Shown piece by piece: positions 45,944 to 58,294 of a stretch of 64,000 nt of DNA (positions are counted from its first letter, which is position 1; each line of letters begins with the position of its first letter). The position numbers and the translations under genes were made by a program. The DNA lies in the NCBI GenBank assembly GCA_033439295.1, contig JAVTLE010000015.1:992001-1056000 (forward strand). Reading direction: 5' to 3'. This DNA is from Deuterostichococcus epilithicus (Eukaryota > Chlorophyta > Trebouxiophyceae > Prasiolales > Stichococcaceae). The notes beneath the pieces were generated by a model that had not been told where the DNA came from, searched no databases, and was given only the letters and a program-made list of their open reading frames with translations.

Positions 45944-48900
45944 ATGATGGCGGTGCGCATCGCAGCGTTGGCCTGCGTGCTGCTGGCGCTCGCATCGGGT
46001 GCTGCAGCGGTAGGCTTCCGCATCTCCTGCTCGTGCACACAAAGCATCACCAGCCCACCGCCTTCAAGACCCGGAAGAAGGTTTATTACCTAACTGTCAG
46101 ACTCACCGTGCATCAGCCCACGCTGGCGGTTCGCTGCCGGTCACCAGCACCAACATTTCTTGACGCCTGCTCAGGGATCTACTGGGCCCATCAATCCGTA
46201 CCCAGCCAGCGCCAACGTGCCGCTCTCCTCCGACCTTCTGTCAAAGAAAGTCACCGGCAATGCACCGGAGCAGGTGGGTTGTTCGGGTGTCCTCTGCAAC
46301 TGGGCCTTCCATCGGCTCTCCTGATGCGATTAAAAGCTTTTGGTGTGCGCGCCGACCACCCCTAGCGTCCTCGTTGCCACTGCACCTGTTGATTGTGTCG
46401 CTGTTGGGCACAACTCCTGGCAACAACTTGCAGGTGCACCTGCAAATCGCATCCCCCACGGAGATGTGGGTGATGTGGTCGTCTGGAGACGCAGTCTTCG
46501 GTCCGTTTGACACCGAAACCCCTGGCAAGGCGGCGGCAGCGGCGCAGCCCGCACCTGTTGTGCATTTCGCCACCAGCGCCGCTGGTCCCTTCACCATGGT
46601 CACAGGGTGCGTGCAATCACGTGCACTATCTCCTTCTGCAATTGAGTGCCGCAGAGAGCATGCGACATGATCTGCTTTTCTGCTGCGCAGGACGACCAGC
46701 ACACACACGAGCACATTCTTTGGCATGACCGACAAGAACAGCTCAACATACTTCCCGGATGCAGCAAACTAGTAAGTCCATGCCGAATATGCCGCAGTAA
46801 TGCATTAACCAGCGGAAGCGCAGGTTCTGCATGTTGAAGGCTTGTTGATCATGCTGGGTCGAGCAACCTTGCGCGCCACCTGCAGCACGTCGCCAGCGCA
46901 ACACCTCGTGAAGCTGGGAGGTCTGGCGCCCGCAACCACATACTTCTATACTGTTGGCGATGGCACGGACGCCAACACGTGTGCCCCTCACGCGGTTCCG
47001 ACCGTGTGCTTCACGCTGACTGCGCTGCGTATGCTGTACTGCAGCCAGCATGAATGTGTCAGAAACACTCTCCCAAAGGCACCACCAAGGGCAACAAGGT
47101 TTCTTCATGCCCTCGTCAATGCTGACTTCAAGTGAGCGCACTCTGCACAGGTCACCTGTGAACAGCTTCAAGACGCTGCCAGCGGTTGGCGACCAGCGCC
47201 CCCTGATCATCGGTGTATTCGGAGATCTTGGCGGCACGTCTTCGGCACCTGCACTTGTTTCTGCTAAAGTGGCTGTTTGCCGGCCGAAGGATGAGGTCCT
47301 GGCTATTGTTGATTTGTGTTGCGTCCATCATGTCGAATGTGTGCCATCATCCCTTGCCTGATGCAACCTGACTGTAGTGAACTTCACATCTTGCTCGTGA
47401 TATTCCTTGACTAAAGTGATTTCACATGCAGATACGATGAACTCGTCCATGACACTACAGCATCTTGCAGCCAACTCACCGGACATCATCCTCAATGTCG
47501 GCGACCTGGTGAGGCGACGCGACAAAGCGTGCAATTACCATTGCAGCCGGCGCTGCTGGCATGTGTTACAACGAATATTCGCATCTGGAACGTCAGCTTG
47601 AGTTCAGTGCAAGCGCTGGGCGCACAGCGTGTGTGCATGTGACTTTGAGTGCTAACAGCAGCAGCTGCGGCGGTCAGCAGGCTTGAGAAGCTTGGCAGCC
47701 ACCATGACACTTATGTGAACCCTGCAGAGCTACGCGGATAGGCATGGCCCACCGGTGAACGCCTCATCTGATACGCTTGCCACCGCATCTCGTGAGTGCC
47801 TAGAGGCTAGCCTGACATGATCCCTCCCAACTGTCTGCCTTGACTTCTGCCTGCGCTGCTCCTTCGGCCTCCTGTTGCAAAAGCACGGTTGTGATTGATG
47901 GTGCATCATAGTAGTCCCCCATTCCAGTAGCAGCACATCGCGCATTGACGAGGCATTACGCTGTGCAACAGAGTACACAAAGGCCAACGTCGTCAACGGC
48001 AAGCCCTCGCTGACGGACGGCCGCCGCTGGGACAGGTACCAGGCGCTGTTACAAGCGTCATTGCTACATGGCTTACACAACGGTGCAGCATACCGGATGC
48101 TGCAGCATCCGAAATGATACCTCGAATCAAGTGCAAACTCTGCAGCAGCGTCGTAGCCACAGTCGTATCTCCAACCTCAATGGATCTGCCGTCCTGCAGC
48201 TGGCTGCGCCTGACTGAGTTCATCTTCAGCAAGGTGCCGCACCATTCCGCCAATGGTACGACACCATTATTGTCCGGCGCGGGGGGTGTTTGAACAGTTG
48301 CTCTTGTTCATCTGCTCAGCTCCCGCACAGAAGTTGTTGACGAGCTTTCTGACCCACAGGCAACCACGAGATTGAGTTCGACTCCCCTGGTGCAAGCTTC
48401 GAGGTGCGGATGTGCTCCCGGTACTGTGAGGCACACCTGCATGTGCGTGTTCATACTTGTTGCGCAGACGGGGAATACGATGCAATGAGGAACGATGCTG
48501 ATGCTCATCACAAGAAGCAGACGCTGCCCGATGTCTGATGACCTGACCAGTTGTCCCCCACCATGGTCTGGCGCAGGCCTACAGGGTGCGGTTCCCCTCG
48601 CCTGGCACGGCCCGCCAGCCGCTGGCTAGTGGGAAGGTATGCCTACTTGACATGCTGCTGTCTCGGCAATTTATGCACATTGGCATACACACAACCTTCC
48701 TCTCTTCACTCCAACCCAAAGCCCCCCAACCCAACAGGAAACACAGCATTACCTTGCTCTCAACTATATACTGGACTTGCGCAGGTTACCACCAACACAC
48801 CGCTGTGGTATAGGTACGGCATGCTGTGTGAGGTTTCAGCTCTGTCGCACTGCACAGCGGTTCGGTGGGATCAGCTTAGTGCTAGCGCTGACTACTATGT

Positions 48901-51830
48901 GGTTCTCCTTTCGCAGCATCGAGTATGGCAGCGTGCACACTGGTGCGGACGTTCACAACCGTCTTGTTGATCGACTGCCATGCAAAATTCATGCTGCTGC
49001 TGCTCTCGAAATTGCAGTACGTATCATCAACGTGACGTGACGAAAAGAGGGGGTGCGCTGATCATCTTGCGGCTGACACACGTACTGCTTGCTGTGGTGC
49101 TGCAGCGTTCCTCACGCCTTACGCGGACTTCACGCCAGGTACGTGATGCGCAGAACATATACCAGCACGCCCCTGCTGGTCTGGCCTCCTTTGTCCAGTA
49201 GATGCTGCCTTGCAGTGCATCTGGACCTGAACACAGAATTTGTGGCACCTGCTGCAGGGTCGCCGCAGTACAACTGGTTCGTCAGCGACATGCAGTCCGT
49301 TGACCGCTCCAAGACGCCCTGGGTCGTTGTCGTGGAGCATTTCCCCTGGTGCGACGCATGGCACGTGCTTAAAATCCTCTGCTCCCCCCATGATGGCTGT
49401 GGGGAAGGCAATTGCAATCCACCCTGCGCTGCTGCTTGCGCACATGAATTCATCTATATAAGAGGCCGGGGTCCATCTGTGTTGATGCGCGATCACAGGT
49501 ATTCGACCAGAGCGGGCGGGGACTACAAGTGAGATGTTGCCGCATAGCCATGTCTGCCCATTGCAATGTAACGCGGGCGCAGCATGACGTCAGCAGTTTC
49601 CTGAGTGCAATTCCGTGATTGTGATTGTCCTTGCTGGTGCATCAGGGGCAACGAGTGCATGCGCCAGGTTTGTGTTCCTCTTCTTCCGTTGTCAATACGC
49701 TGCTCAGCTACGCTGTGTGCATGCTGCCGATCATCAGGCGCAGGGCATGCTGCATGAGTGCTCACCTGGATTCATCATGCCCATATGATGCAATCTCGCT
49801 GCGGCTCAATGCTCTTATGGGACGTCGCCTAACCGGCCATTTGTGCACACGCAGTACTATGAGCCCTTGTTCTTCAAGTACGGAGTCGACTTCATGCTCA
49901 ACGGTGCGAGAACTTCATGCTTTCAGCTACTGTATTTCACAAATGTTCATGTGATGCTCAAAGATGCAAGCTATACAACCAAACTAGCATCTGCCTCGTA
50001 GCATATCACATTGACGTTTCGCTTTCGTGCCCGCACCTTGATGCCCCCACACCTCTGTGCGCCAGGCGTGCATTGCTCCGCGAAACCCAGCAATGTCGCA
50101 AGAGGTCTGTGACGGGGTCTGAAAGTATCCCTTTGTTGCCTCCATGAACAGGGCACGTGCACACCTACGAACGGAGCACGCCCACCCTGAACTACGCTGC
50201 GAACGAGTGCGGCACGACGCACATTCTCATCGGCGACGGCGGCAACGCCGGATCGGTCTCTGACGGTGAGTCCCCGAAAGAGAGAGCCGTGCTGGAGTCT
50301 GGCCGCTCGCATCGCACCGGGCGCTGCCGTATGGCATCCTGCCAAGGCTGTTGCATCATGCTCTCTGTGCGCACAGTCTCACGCAACAAGTCAAACTGCA
50401 GGATATGTTGACGGACCCCACGGCGGCAAGTGCCCCGGCACGGTCTCGACCCCTCCGGGCGTCGACCCCGGCGCCGACCCTGCCTACAACACCAACGTGG
50501 TGCGACTTCGTCCAGCCGCAGGCAGCATTTCTGGTTGCAACAGGATGCGTTGCTGACAGGAGTCAAGCTGGCAGCACTGCCGCAGTGGCGAGCACGGCGA
50601 GCCCTTGTCGGTCAGCCAGACGGGCTGATGAGCTTCCTCGAGCTGCGATCTGCTGACAACTTGGTTTTCTATTTGCCTGCAGCTGAACTACCCCACGCTG
50701 GGCTACTGCAATGCGACTGCCACCGTGCCCGGCCTGCCCTGGTGCCCCAGCAGCCAGCCCGACTTTTCCGCCTACAGGTGGGCCGCTAATTGAGGGGGTT
50801 TTCCAAGGCACGGATCCCGTTCGGCAAGTGCCGTCCATCATACTCGTTTGCCCAGCTGCGTTGCCGTGCGGTGGCAGCGGCAGCAGCAGAAGCAGTGGGC
50901 AGCAGCTTTTCTTTCATTGCAGCCACTGCCGCCCTGGAATTTTGTGCGTGACATGAGACGCAAGGTATCCACACTTGACTCGTAGGGAGCCAAGCTACGG
51001 GCACGCCATCCTGACTATATACAACAGCACTGTCGCCAAGTGGGAGTGGCACCGCAACCAGGTCCGTATGCATTCCTCCTCGGCAGATTTCTTCCATCAC
51101 CGTGCATTGGGTTGCAATTAGCACTTGGTGTGTGCTTTCACTGAGCATATGCAGATGAAGGCGCCTGTGTTATGGCGCTGAAGATTGCCTCCTTGATGTT
51201 GTGCAGGATGACATCCCGACCATCACGGACACTGTCACGATGAACGTTAATGTCACCGCCTGCCCGTGAGTCATTATTGCTGCCAGCATTCGACTGTGCT
51301 GTGTTGTGCAAGTCTTAGAAGCATCGCCGCCAGCTTTTGATGTCGGGTCTTGCCAACTGCGCAGCAACCGAAGCTTTGGCGGGCAGAGGGTCGCGGCTGT
51401 GCTCTCCGCACCACCCCCGGCCACCGCTGCCCCCACTCTGGCACCCACGGCGGCACCCACAGTGGCACCCACAGCGGCACCCACTGTAGCACCCACGGCG
51501 GCACCATCGGCAGCACCGACTGCCGCCCCGACGAAGAAGCCTACGCGCAAGCCTACACGCAAGCCGACTCGGAAGCCGACACGCAAGCCCACGCGTAAGC
51601 CCACCCGCAAGCCGACAAAGAAGCCCACCAAGAAGCCGACGCGGAGCTACTTCTGCTACCGCCACCACCGTTACAAGTGGAGCAACCACCGTTACCACAG
51701 GGTGCGCCATCTGCTGCTCCCTTCAACGAGGCTTCTATCAGCACTCTGCCAGGTCCCTACCATGCAACCAGGCAGTCGGCTCAGCCAAGAGACCGGATCC
51801 TCACCGCCAAGTATGGGGAGGCTGAACTGA
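45944..51830 (+). CDS. Secreted purple acid phosphatase with Thr/Pro/Lys repeat tail
   Basis: Metallophosphoesterase of the plant purple acid phosphatase family, expected to release phosphate outside the cell. The ATG at 45944 opens a signal peptide (MMAVRIAALACVLLALASGA). The N-terminal fibronectin-like domain follows (EMWVMWSSGDAVFGPF, then LAPATTYFYTVGDGT). Metal-site motifs in order: IIGVFGDLG (about 47205), IILNVGDL joined to SYADRHG (about 47485 and 47728), GNHEIEFDS (about 48360), VVVVEHFPW (about 49330) and VDFMLNGHVHTYERSTPTLN (about 49890 and 50153). These supply the Asp, Asp-Tyr, Asn-His, His and His-x-His ligands. The exon near 50985 reads EPSYGHAILTIYNSTVAKWE, the family's C-terminal end. 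An added tail follows: about nine APTxAPT units, then KPTRKPT units (51420-51645). The stop chosen is TGA at 51828-51830, but splicing after 51645 could change the last frame. At least 15 exons. Confidence 0.87.
51415..51645 (+). repeat. Tandem repeats encoding APTxAPT and KPTRKPT units
   Basis: Twelve-base units (CACCCACnGnGGC-type, then AAGCCnACnCGC-type) repeat across about 230 bases at the 3' end of the phosphatase gene. The first block encodes Ala/Pro/Thr units, the second Lys/Pro/Thr/Arg units with spacing of four residues, giving an abrupt change from neutral to strongly basic. Confidence 0.85.
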
Positions 51831-52482
51831 GATGTGTTGACGCCGGCTCCGCTTGGTGACATGCAGGTACCTGGCACGTGCTAGAGCATCACAGTTGTAG
51901 GCACAGCAGCAGCACCTTGCGCTACAGGTATCAGTAGAGCACACTGACCAGCTGCTACTCAGATTGAGTATTCGAGCGACGTGACAGAGAGATGTGTGTT
52001 CCGAAGTGGAGCGCGGCAACGGCAACGCAACGTTGACCAGCCATATTGGTGACACCACCTCCTGAATGTCAGCTTCATTTGTTGCAAGGACCAGCATGCG
52101 GACATTGGATCTGAGGATGCTGACCGGCAGCAGGTAGTGTGGATTCTTTGATGGATTCTTTAATGGATAAGAGATTGCAGTACCTCGGGCAATTCTGCGC
52201 AGTATTGGAAGTAGTGTTCCGCTTTCAGCGCATATCCCTGGCGACTTCAACTTTCAGCCACCTTGACATTTTGGCTCGAGGCATTTTACAGCAGAGGCTG
52301 TACATTTCTGGCCGTCAGCCACATTATTGGCAGAGGTTGCATTGCTCTGGAGAGCAGGGTGACAATGTGACCCCGCACCAATATGAGCACCGCCACACAT
52401 GGTCATGCAATGCCACTGGTGGGTTGAGCGTCCGCGGCCATCCGCCTCAGCAAACCGCAAGACGCATGGCAGATGATCTCGA
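51831..52482. other. Convergent intergenic region (two 3' UTRs)
   Basis: 650 bases between the phosphatase and SLC35F stop codons. Contains a short direct repeat GATTCTTT(G/A)ATGGAT at about 52141-52168. No coding signal. Confidence 0.35.
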
Positions 52483-54778
52483 TCACCCAGGTGCCGACTC
52501 GTGGCTTTCCCAGAGTCTCTGCAACTCCTCCCCGTGGCCGCCAGGTTTTCCGCCGCCCTTTTGCGGCGCACCGCTGCCGTCGCCTTCCTCAATGTCCTCT
52601 GACTGAGATGCACCAGCAGCCGGCGCCGGCACAGCATATACCTCGCCAGCCCAGCTAAAAAGCACGAGTCCCGAAGACACGATGCCCAGGGAGCAAAAAA
52701 AAATCCAGGCGGATGCAGCGGGAAAGCCGCCTGCGGGAGCACCAGAGCATCAAGGTGTCAAGCCGTGCTCTGCTTTATGAACCAGTAATACATCGACGTG
52801 CGTCTGCGTGCTGCACGCCTTGGTGCATGGAATGACGCTCCCTCCAGTACTCCCTTCAGTGCTCCTATTCGACTTCGTGCCAGGTGCGCATGCTATGTGC
52901 GGCAGTAAAAATCAGCAGGCTCACCAAACAGCACGACGCGGGCGGCGGCTGCCCACAGGTCGGAGGACAACAGCGACAGATTGAGCACCGCTGCGCCGCC
53001 CAGCCGCAGTACCACCGGGACCTGTTGTGGATAATGGGGTCTCAAAACGTGAAAATTTCACAGTTGCAGGGGGTTCACGACATTTGTGCCCAGCTAAATA
53101 GGCCTGCACTGACGGCGTGCACCAGCCAGCGCCCCTGACAGATGCACAGCCGCAGGCAGATTTATAGGCGAGGGCCTGCGAGCAGGGTGTGCAGAGCAGA
53201 TATGCCGATGCACGTACCAGGGCATAGAAGGCCAGCATCGCTGCGACATACAGCAGCAGCGGCCATACCATCTGCGGCCACACATCAGCAAATGGAGACA
53301 TCGATCCCGCCGCGCGAGGAGGGTGCAACCATGGCGAATGAGCCTGTGCCACTACACATGTGTTGCCGAAAGTCAAACGCAGGCCTCTGTTGTCAACAAG
53401 CTCGCCGAGCGGCCGCCACTCACCGGCCAGTCCCATGGAGCCCTCCTGAGAGCCCCGTGCTCGACCGCGCCTGCCTGGATGGCGCTGAACACTGTCCCGA
53501 ACACGCCCAGCAGCGCCAGCAACTCTGCGTTCGACACGTCGCCTACGCAGTGACACAGCGTTGTTGGGCACCACGAGGCGTCAGAGCATCGGAGACAGGT
53601 TTGCGCACATACCGAATGTTGACAACGCGTCTTACAGAGAGGACGACGCATGCACGAGGAACATGCCTGCTATCAAGGACCGGCCCGTCTGCAAGAGCAC
53701 CGGCCCACCCAATCTGCGCAAAGAGTAGGGTCCATCGAAACACATGGCACTGCGCACCCAAGAGGTATTCCTGGCCGACATTGCAGCCTGCATATAGGCT
53801 GGCGCCCGCGATGACGAGCGCGTCGCCCAGCAGCGCGTGCGGGTAGTCGTGCTGGGAGCCGGCGCCGTCGGACAGAACCAGTAGAGCTAGTCCGCCCACG
53901 CAGATGGCGGCGCCGGCGCAGTGCTGCCGCCGGTAGCGCGCCCCCAGCAGCAGCCAGGTCAGCAGCAGCACGCCTGCGCACAGATCAGCGAGCGCAAGGC
54001 CTGGCGAGAGTGCTGCAGAGGCGGTGACCCCGCCCGCTTTGACTGGTTTACGCGGCTCACTCATCTCTTGCAGCCAGCCAACGGCACGTTGAGGGCAGCC
54101 GCCACAGGCAGAGGCCCCAGCCAGACGTTGCTGCAGGCGTGGGTGGTCTGCTCCCGAGGCTGCAGCGTGCTGCGATGATGATGGCTGCACAGGGAGCACC
54201 TGGGATCGTCCAGCAATCCAGCAGCGTGACGCTGGTGATGGAGGTGTACCGATACGCCTTGTTGAGCAGAAAGTTCGCCTCCATGTCCACCAGCGCCAAC
54301 GCTGCAAAGCCGCCCCAGCCGGCAAGCTGCTGCCTTCGTGATAGGTCCCACCCCAACAGCCGGTCTCTGAAGCGCCGGCGCCGGGCGGCGTTCGAGAGCA
54401 GCCAGCCGCCCGACGCGACCGCCAGGCCGGCGTACACTAGCAGCGACTGGGACGTGGGCAAGAAGACTCCCTACACGCAGATATTGAACAGCAGGGGTGT
54501 GACCGGGCTGGCAACAATCTGGACCCGTCATACATGCATGATTTCATGCAACAACCCAGATCGTGAACCACCTTCAAATGTTCTTCGAGCACTTGCATCA
54601 CCTGTCTCGACAGCCCTTCCGAGCAGCCGCCGACGGTAGCAAGCAGGATAGAGGCGACCTGTCCCAGGAACGCCGCCCGCACCCAGCCAGAGGCTGCCGG
54701 CTTCTGATGCTGATGGAGCGGCATTGCGTCGATGTGCAGCTGCGATTCAGAATGATCATGGTTTGAATGCGTCGTCAT
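52483..54778 (-). CDS. SLC35F-type (DUF914) drug/metabolite transporter superfamily protein
   Basis: Multi-pass membrane carrier of the solute carrier 35F1/F2 group. The ATG at 54778 gives a His-rich cytosolic N terminus (MTTHSNHDHSESQLHIDAMP) and the first helix (LGQVASILLATVGGCSEGLS). Exon 1 ends SRQ; the next starts after a TAG acceptor at 54471 with GVFLPTSQSLLVYAGLAVAS. It continues LLGWDLSRRQQLAGWGGFAA, then DMEANFLLNKAYRYTSITSV, a family hallmark (NY.YxTSxT), and TLLDCWTIP. Then GLALADLCAGVLLLTWLLLG, CVGGLALLVLSDGAGSQ, HALLGDALVIAGASLYAGCN with VGQEYLLG, and NAELLALLGVFGTVFSAIQA. Next are VWPQMVWPLLLYVAAMLAFY, VVLRLGGAAVLNLSLLSSDL with WAAAARVVLF, and the last helix IFFCSLGIVSSGLVLFSWAG. 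A hydrophilic tail stops at 52483. The transported compound is unknown in this family. Confidence 0.87.
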
Positions 54779-55965
54779 ACACAGCGCTGCTCCAGAATCA
54801 GAAGTTCTGCTCGGCTGGCCGGCATCGGTGACACAGAAGATGCGCAGCCGCTCGGCGACAGTTGCTGTCTGCTGCTCAGATGTTTCCGCTTCCTGTCTTA
54901 AACTGTTGAAAAGCCTATGGACGATTTAACGCATCTCATCTCCACCTGCATCTGACCCGGCAAATCCATGCTGAGCTGGTACCGGCACGTGAGAAGGTCA
55001 TGCCCTCGCAGCCGTACTCACAAACGCCTGGAAGACTGCGGAAGCACATTGGTAGACGTATAGGTCAACCTGCGATTTCGGCGTCTAGAGCAAGCTCCAC
55101 GCCGCTGTACAAGCGATAGTTGGAGGTGAATGCTTGATAAGCAGGCCTGAAATCCACTGTTTGCGGTCAGGTAGGTAGTGCGCGCAGGCTGTGAGGTCTT
55201 TAGAGCTTCGGCTTGATCTCCCTCAAGGATCCGGTATTTTGACGCGATGAGTCGATGCCGCTGTGAGCTGTTTGGCCAACTTCGAGACAACGCAGAATGT
55301 TTTCAAGCAAGGACAGTAGGAGGGACATTTCCTAAGAAGCGCTGCGGTGGATTTTCAGGTGGTTGCACGAATGAATCGTCTAGCTGCCTATAACGCGATG
55401 AGTGAGTTAAAAAATTGCGATGTGGTACCGTACAACACAGCCCTGCCAGATGCTGTAAGCACCTGCACATTCGCCATGACCGCTGTTGTAGGCGCTAAAA
55501 ATGGAGGAAACCTGCCCATGTGTCGGCACGACAGCAGCTGCAGCTGCTGCAGTCCCACGCCTACAATCCCGTCTGACGGCGGCGCACGAAGGCCATGAGG
55601 CTGCTCTCGGTGGGCCTGCTCTCTGATGCCGGCATCCGCTGCCGCAGCGTCTGGCCGCCTGGCGCCGCCGTCCACCGCCAGGGCCAATTCCGCTCAGGCG
55701 CCCATGGGTCGCGTCGCCGTGCGCTGGAAGCCCTTCTTGGCGTTGAAGGACGACGGCCTGTGAAAGCAATCATTGCTTGCTGAAATGAGCTGAGACTCAA
55801 TGCCAGGTCACGTTCAGCAGGACCTGAGGGGCATGCGCTCTGTGGTGCTTTGTGCACTCAGCACCCCTGCGGCACGAGAACTCAAGCCACCAATCGGCCA
55901 CCAACCTGGCTGTCCTGCATGTATCAGGCAGGAGGTCATGCATCGGGGCCGCTGCATGCGGCGCC
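54779..55965. other. Intergenic region between two minus-strand genes
   Basis: About 1.2 kb comprising the 3' UTR of COQ10 and the promoter of the SLC35F gene. A GC-rich island at 55560-55770 carries overlapping open frames on both strands (98 codons minus at 55561-55857, 62 codons plus at 55595-55783), but neither resembles a known protein, so I do not annotate them. Confidence 0.3.
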
Positions 55966-57723
55966 TCACCCGAACCTCTCTCGGCACCGCCCCTCGAACG
56001 CCCCCATCATCTGCTGCACCACCTGTTTGGACATGCGGAGGTCTGATCGAGCAGGGTCGACGACCACCACACCAATGCAGAAAGACTGCGGATGTGCAGC
56101 AGTCATCTTCGCAGGCGTCCAACAGCAACACCAGCCACTGGCCGCCATGCGCTCTGCGCCGCCAGTGCAGGATGCAATGTGGAACTGGCGCCCGTGCTGG
56201 TGGCTGCACTCAATCACCACATGCAGGTCGCAGGTGCGGCCTAGCACCAGGACTGGTGTTCAGCATCGAGCCGGTGCGGGTGCCAGCCTGCGAGACGCGA
56301 CCTGCGAGAACCCTGCAAACCCTGAAGTTTTGTTGGGACCAGCATGCAACAGCAAAGGCGGGCACCTCCTTGAAGAAGACGGTGGCGAGCTGGCCGTACA
56401 GCGGCGACTTGAATGCAAAGTCGATGCTGAAGGTGAGCCAGCAGCTGTTGGCGGTCGGCCCCGCCTCAAACTCCCACCGGTTGTCCAGGCTGCTGAACAG
56501 CGTACTGTCTGCCACTTTCGTCAGGACCAGCTTGTCCTTCTCCAGCGTGATCTTCGAGGTGTACCTGCCAGGGCGCAAGTTTGGGATGAGCCGCCGTGAA
56601 GTCAGTGATGGCACAGTTTGGACTTCCGGCTGCAGAGGCCCTTAAGCGCTGCCCGCCAAACTTGCACGCCAAACCAGCACAGCGAGCCCCGTCCAGCTTG
56701 GGAGCCTCTGCAGAAGCACGGCCTCGCTGCGGTGCTGGATAAGCAGCGTGGGGGACAGCTGTGCTGTACGAGGCCTGCGGCCCGGGCGACCTCGAGTTCG
56801 CGCCGACGTCAGCAGACCTTTTGACAACCTGGCATCTGAAGCCTCACTGCTTGACGGCAGAAGCCTCACCGCTCCACGAAGACCTTGAAGCCGACCTCCA
56901 GCTCTGCTTCCATGTAGTCGTCCCCCTTGCGCTCCAGTACCGTCGACCGCTCGCACCAGGGCACGAATTCCTGATCCAGGTTGCTGTGCGTCAGCGGCCT
57001 GGCTGGACTCCTTGCCGAGAATGCTGAGAAGCTGTTCTCTGGGCGACGGCGGCATCAGCAAGAACCTTTGCCCCCTCCTCGCTCCAGCGAGCGGGCACCC
57101 AACACGCAGATCCAGATGAGCCTGCAAGAAGTCCCCACCTTGTAGTCCTCCACTTTGGAGACCACCTCGTACAGCTGCTCTGGCGTGTACCTACACAGAT
57201 GGCGGAGTTTCAGTGGGGATGGCGGCAGAGAGTCAATTGAAGATGGCGGCCCTCCACAAGAGCAGGCCCTGGCGGAGCCCAGCATGCAGGTTATGTGATT
57301 CAGGCAATCCACAACGCAGTCGTGAATCGCAGGCCCGGCGCCTTCTCACTCATGGTTTCAGACAGGCGAGCGTCATGCTGAGGTTGCCGGCTGGTCAGCA
57401 CCCCACAACGCGCACGCGTGAAGCTGCAAACCCTAGGCAAATGCGCACCCTATCAACCGCCGCTCCCTGTAGTGCTTTGATAGGTCGTTGCCGGAGCCTG
57501 GCAGGCTGAAGAATTGCCGCGCGGGCTGGAAGCCCTGCAGGCTGACTGCCGGCTGCGGCGCCGGCAGCGGCGGCGCTCGCCAGTGCGCATCCGGCTGCTG
57601 CTGCAGGCTGGACTGGCTGAAGGCGGCCGCGCAGGCGGCCAGCTGCTGGTGCTGACTGGACGCTGACTTGCCCAGACTGCTCGACTGCTGTGCTAGCCGC
57701 AGCAGCGCACTCTGCCAGCGCAT
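55966..57723 (-). CDS. COQ10: Coenzyme Q-binding protein COQ10, mitochondrial (START-like)
   Basis: START-domain protein that binds ubiquinone and supports respiration. The ATG at 57723 gives MRWQSALLRLAQQSSSLGKS, a mitochondrial presequence, then a Gln/Ala linker and QPARQFFSLPGSGNDLSKHY with RERRLIG. The exon border (GG before GTGCGC, joined to GTACACG at about 57190) gives the family's YTPEQLYEVVSKVEDYK. A next exon near 56990-56870 carries the ELEVGFKVF strand. The exon at 56605-56373 reads GRYTSKITLEKDKLVLTKVA, then DSTLFSSLDNRWEFEAGPTA, then FSIDFAFKSPLYGQLATVFF with KE, matching COQ10 (F.F.SPLY...FF.E) closely. The last exon VVQQMMGAFEGRCRERFG stops at 55966-55968, the expected C-terminal helix. 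Domain is complete. Confidence 0.9.
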
Positions 57724-58294
57724 GAGCCTTGCTGGCTATGGCGCTCTGCAACCGATACGATGACAAGCTGGGCTACAGGTTAGGGCCAGACCCTGCTTGC
57801 CTTTGCTGCACGCGTAGCGCCGACTGATTTCCACAGAACGACACTCAGACTGCAATCCTCTGGCTATAGTGGAGACTCACGCCGTGGGACGAGCCACGCT
57901 GCGGACCACATACAATGAGCAATTTGCAGGATTGGTTCAGCCCACGTACACGCGTCGTCGCTCTTTGGTCGCGCGTGCAACGATTTCTGGGCCACATGGC
58001 CAGCTGCCCCCCAAGGTCATTGTGCACGAGGAGCATCACACTTGACGACACACAAGCTGCGATTGCACCATGTCCTCAATTCTCGAGAGCTTCAAGCACA
58101 GTTCAGGTTCTCTAACAGCTTTGCAGTTGGATCACGGGAACTCCAAAAAGCTTCCGCGGCGCACCCAAGTTCCTGAGTAAAGGGAAGGATATTGCTCTGT
58201 GCTGCGCGCCAGCTCTCTGTGGAAGACATCGGCAAACAGCAGTGCATTGTCCTTTCCCTTTGCTTCCTCTCAGTTACTTTTTGGGCCGACCAGA
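57724..58294. promoter_or_regulatory. Divergent promoter region between COQ10 and the mTERF-like gene
   Basis: 570 bases between two divergent start codons of organelle-targeted proteins; shared regulation is possible. No clear TATA box or repeat noticed. Confidence 0.35.

Noticed and set aside
51170-51631. Minus-strand frame rich in Val/Gly repeats (VGLRVGLRVG, VGAAVGAT)
   Set aside because: It is the complement of the plus-strand APT/KPT repeats of the phosphatase gene; the plus strand continues a full enzyme domain.
54471-54473. In-frame TAG in the SLC35F-type gene between the first helix and GVFLPTSQSL
   Set aside because: The TAG is the AG of a splice acceptor (TGTAG before GGAGTC). 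Joining the upstream exon end SRQ directly to GVFLPTSQ restores the family sequence, so it is not a nonsense mutation.
55561-55857. 98-codon minus-strand frame after COQ10 (ends FVRRRQTGL)
   Set aside because: Composition is partly native-like, but overlapping frames on both strands are equally good and no family or splice context supports it.
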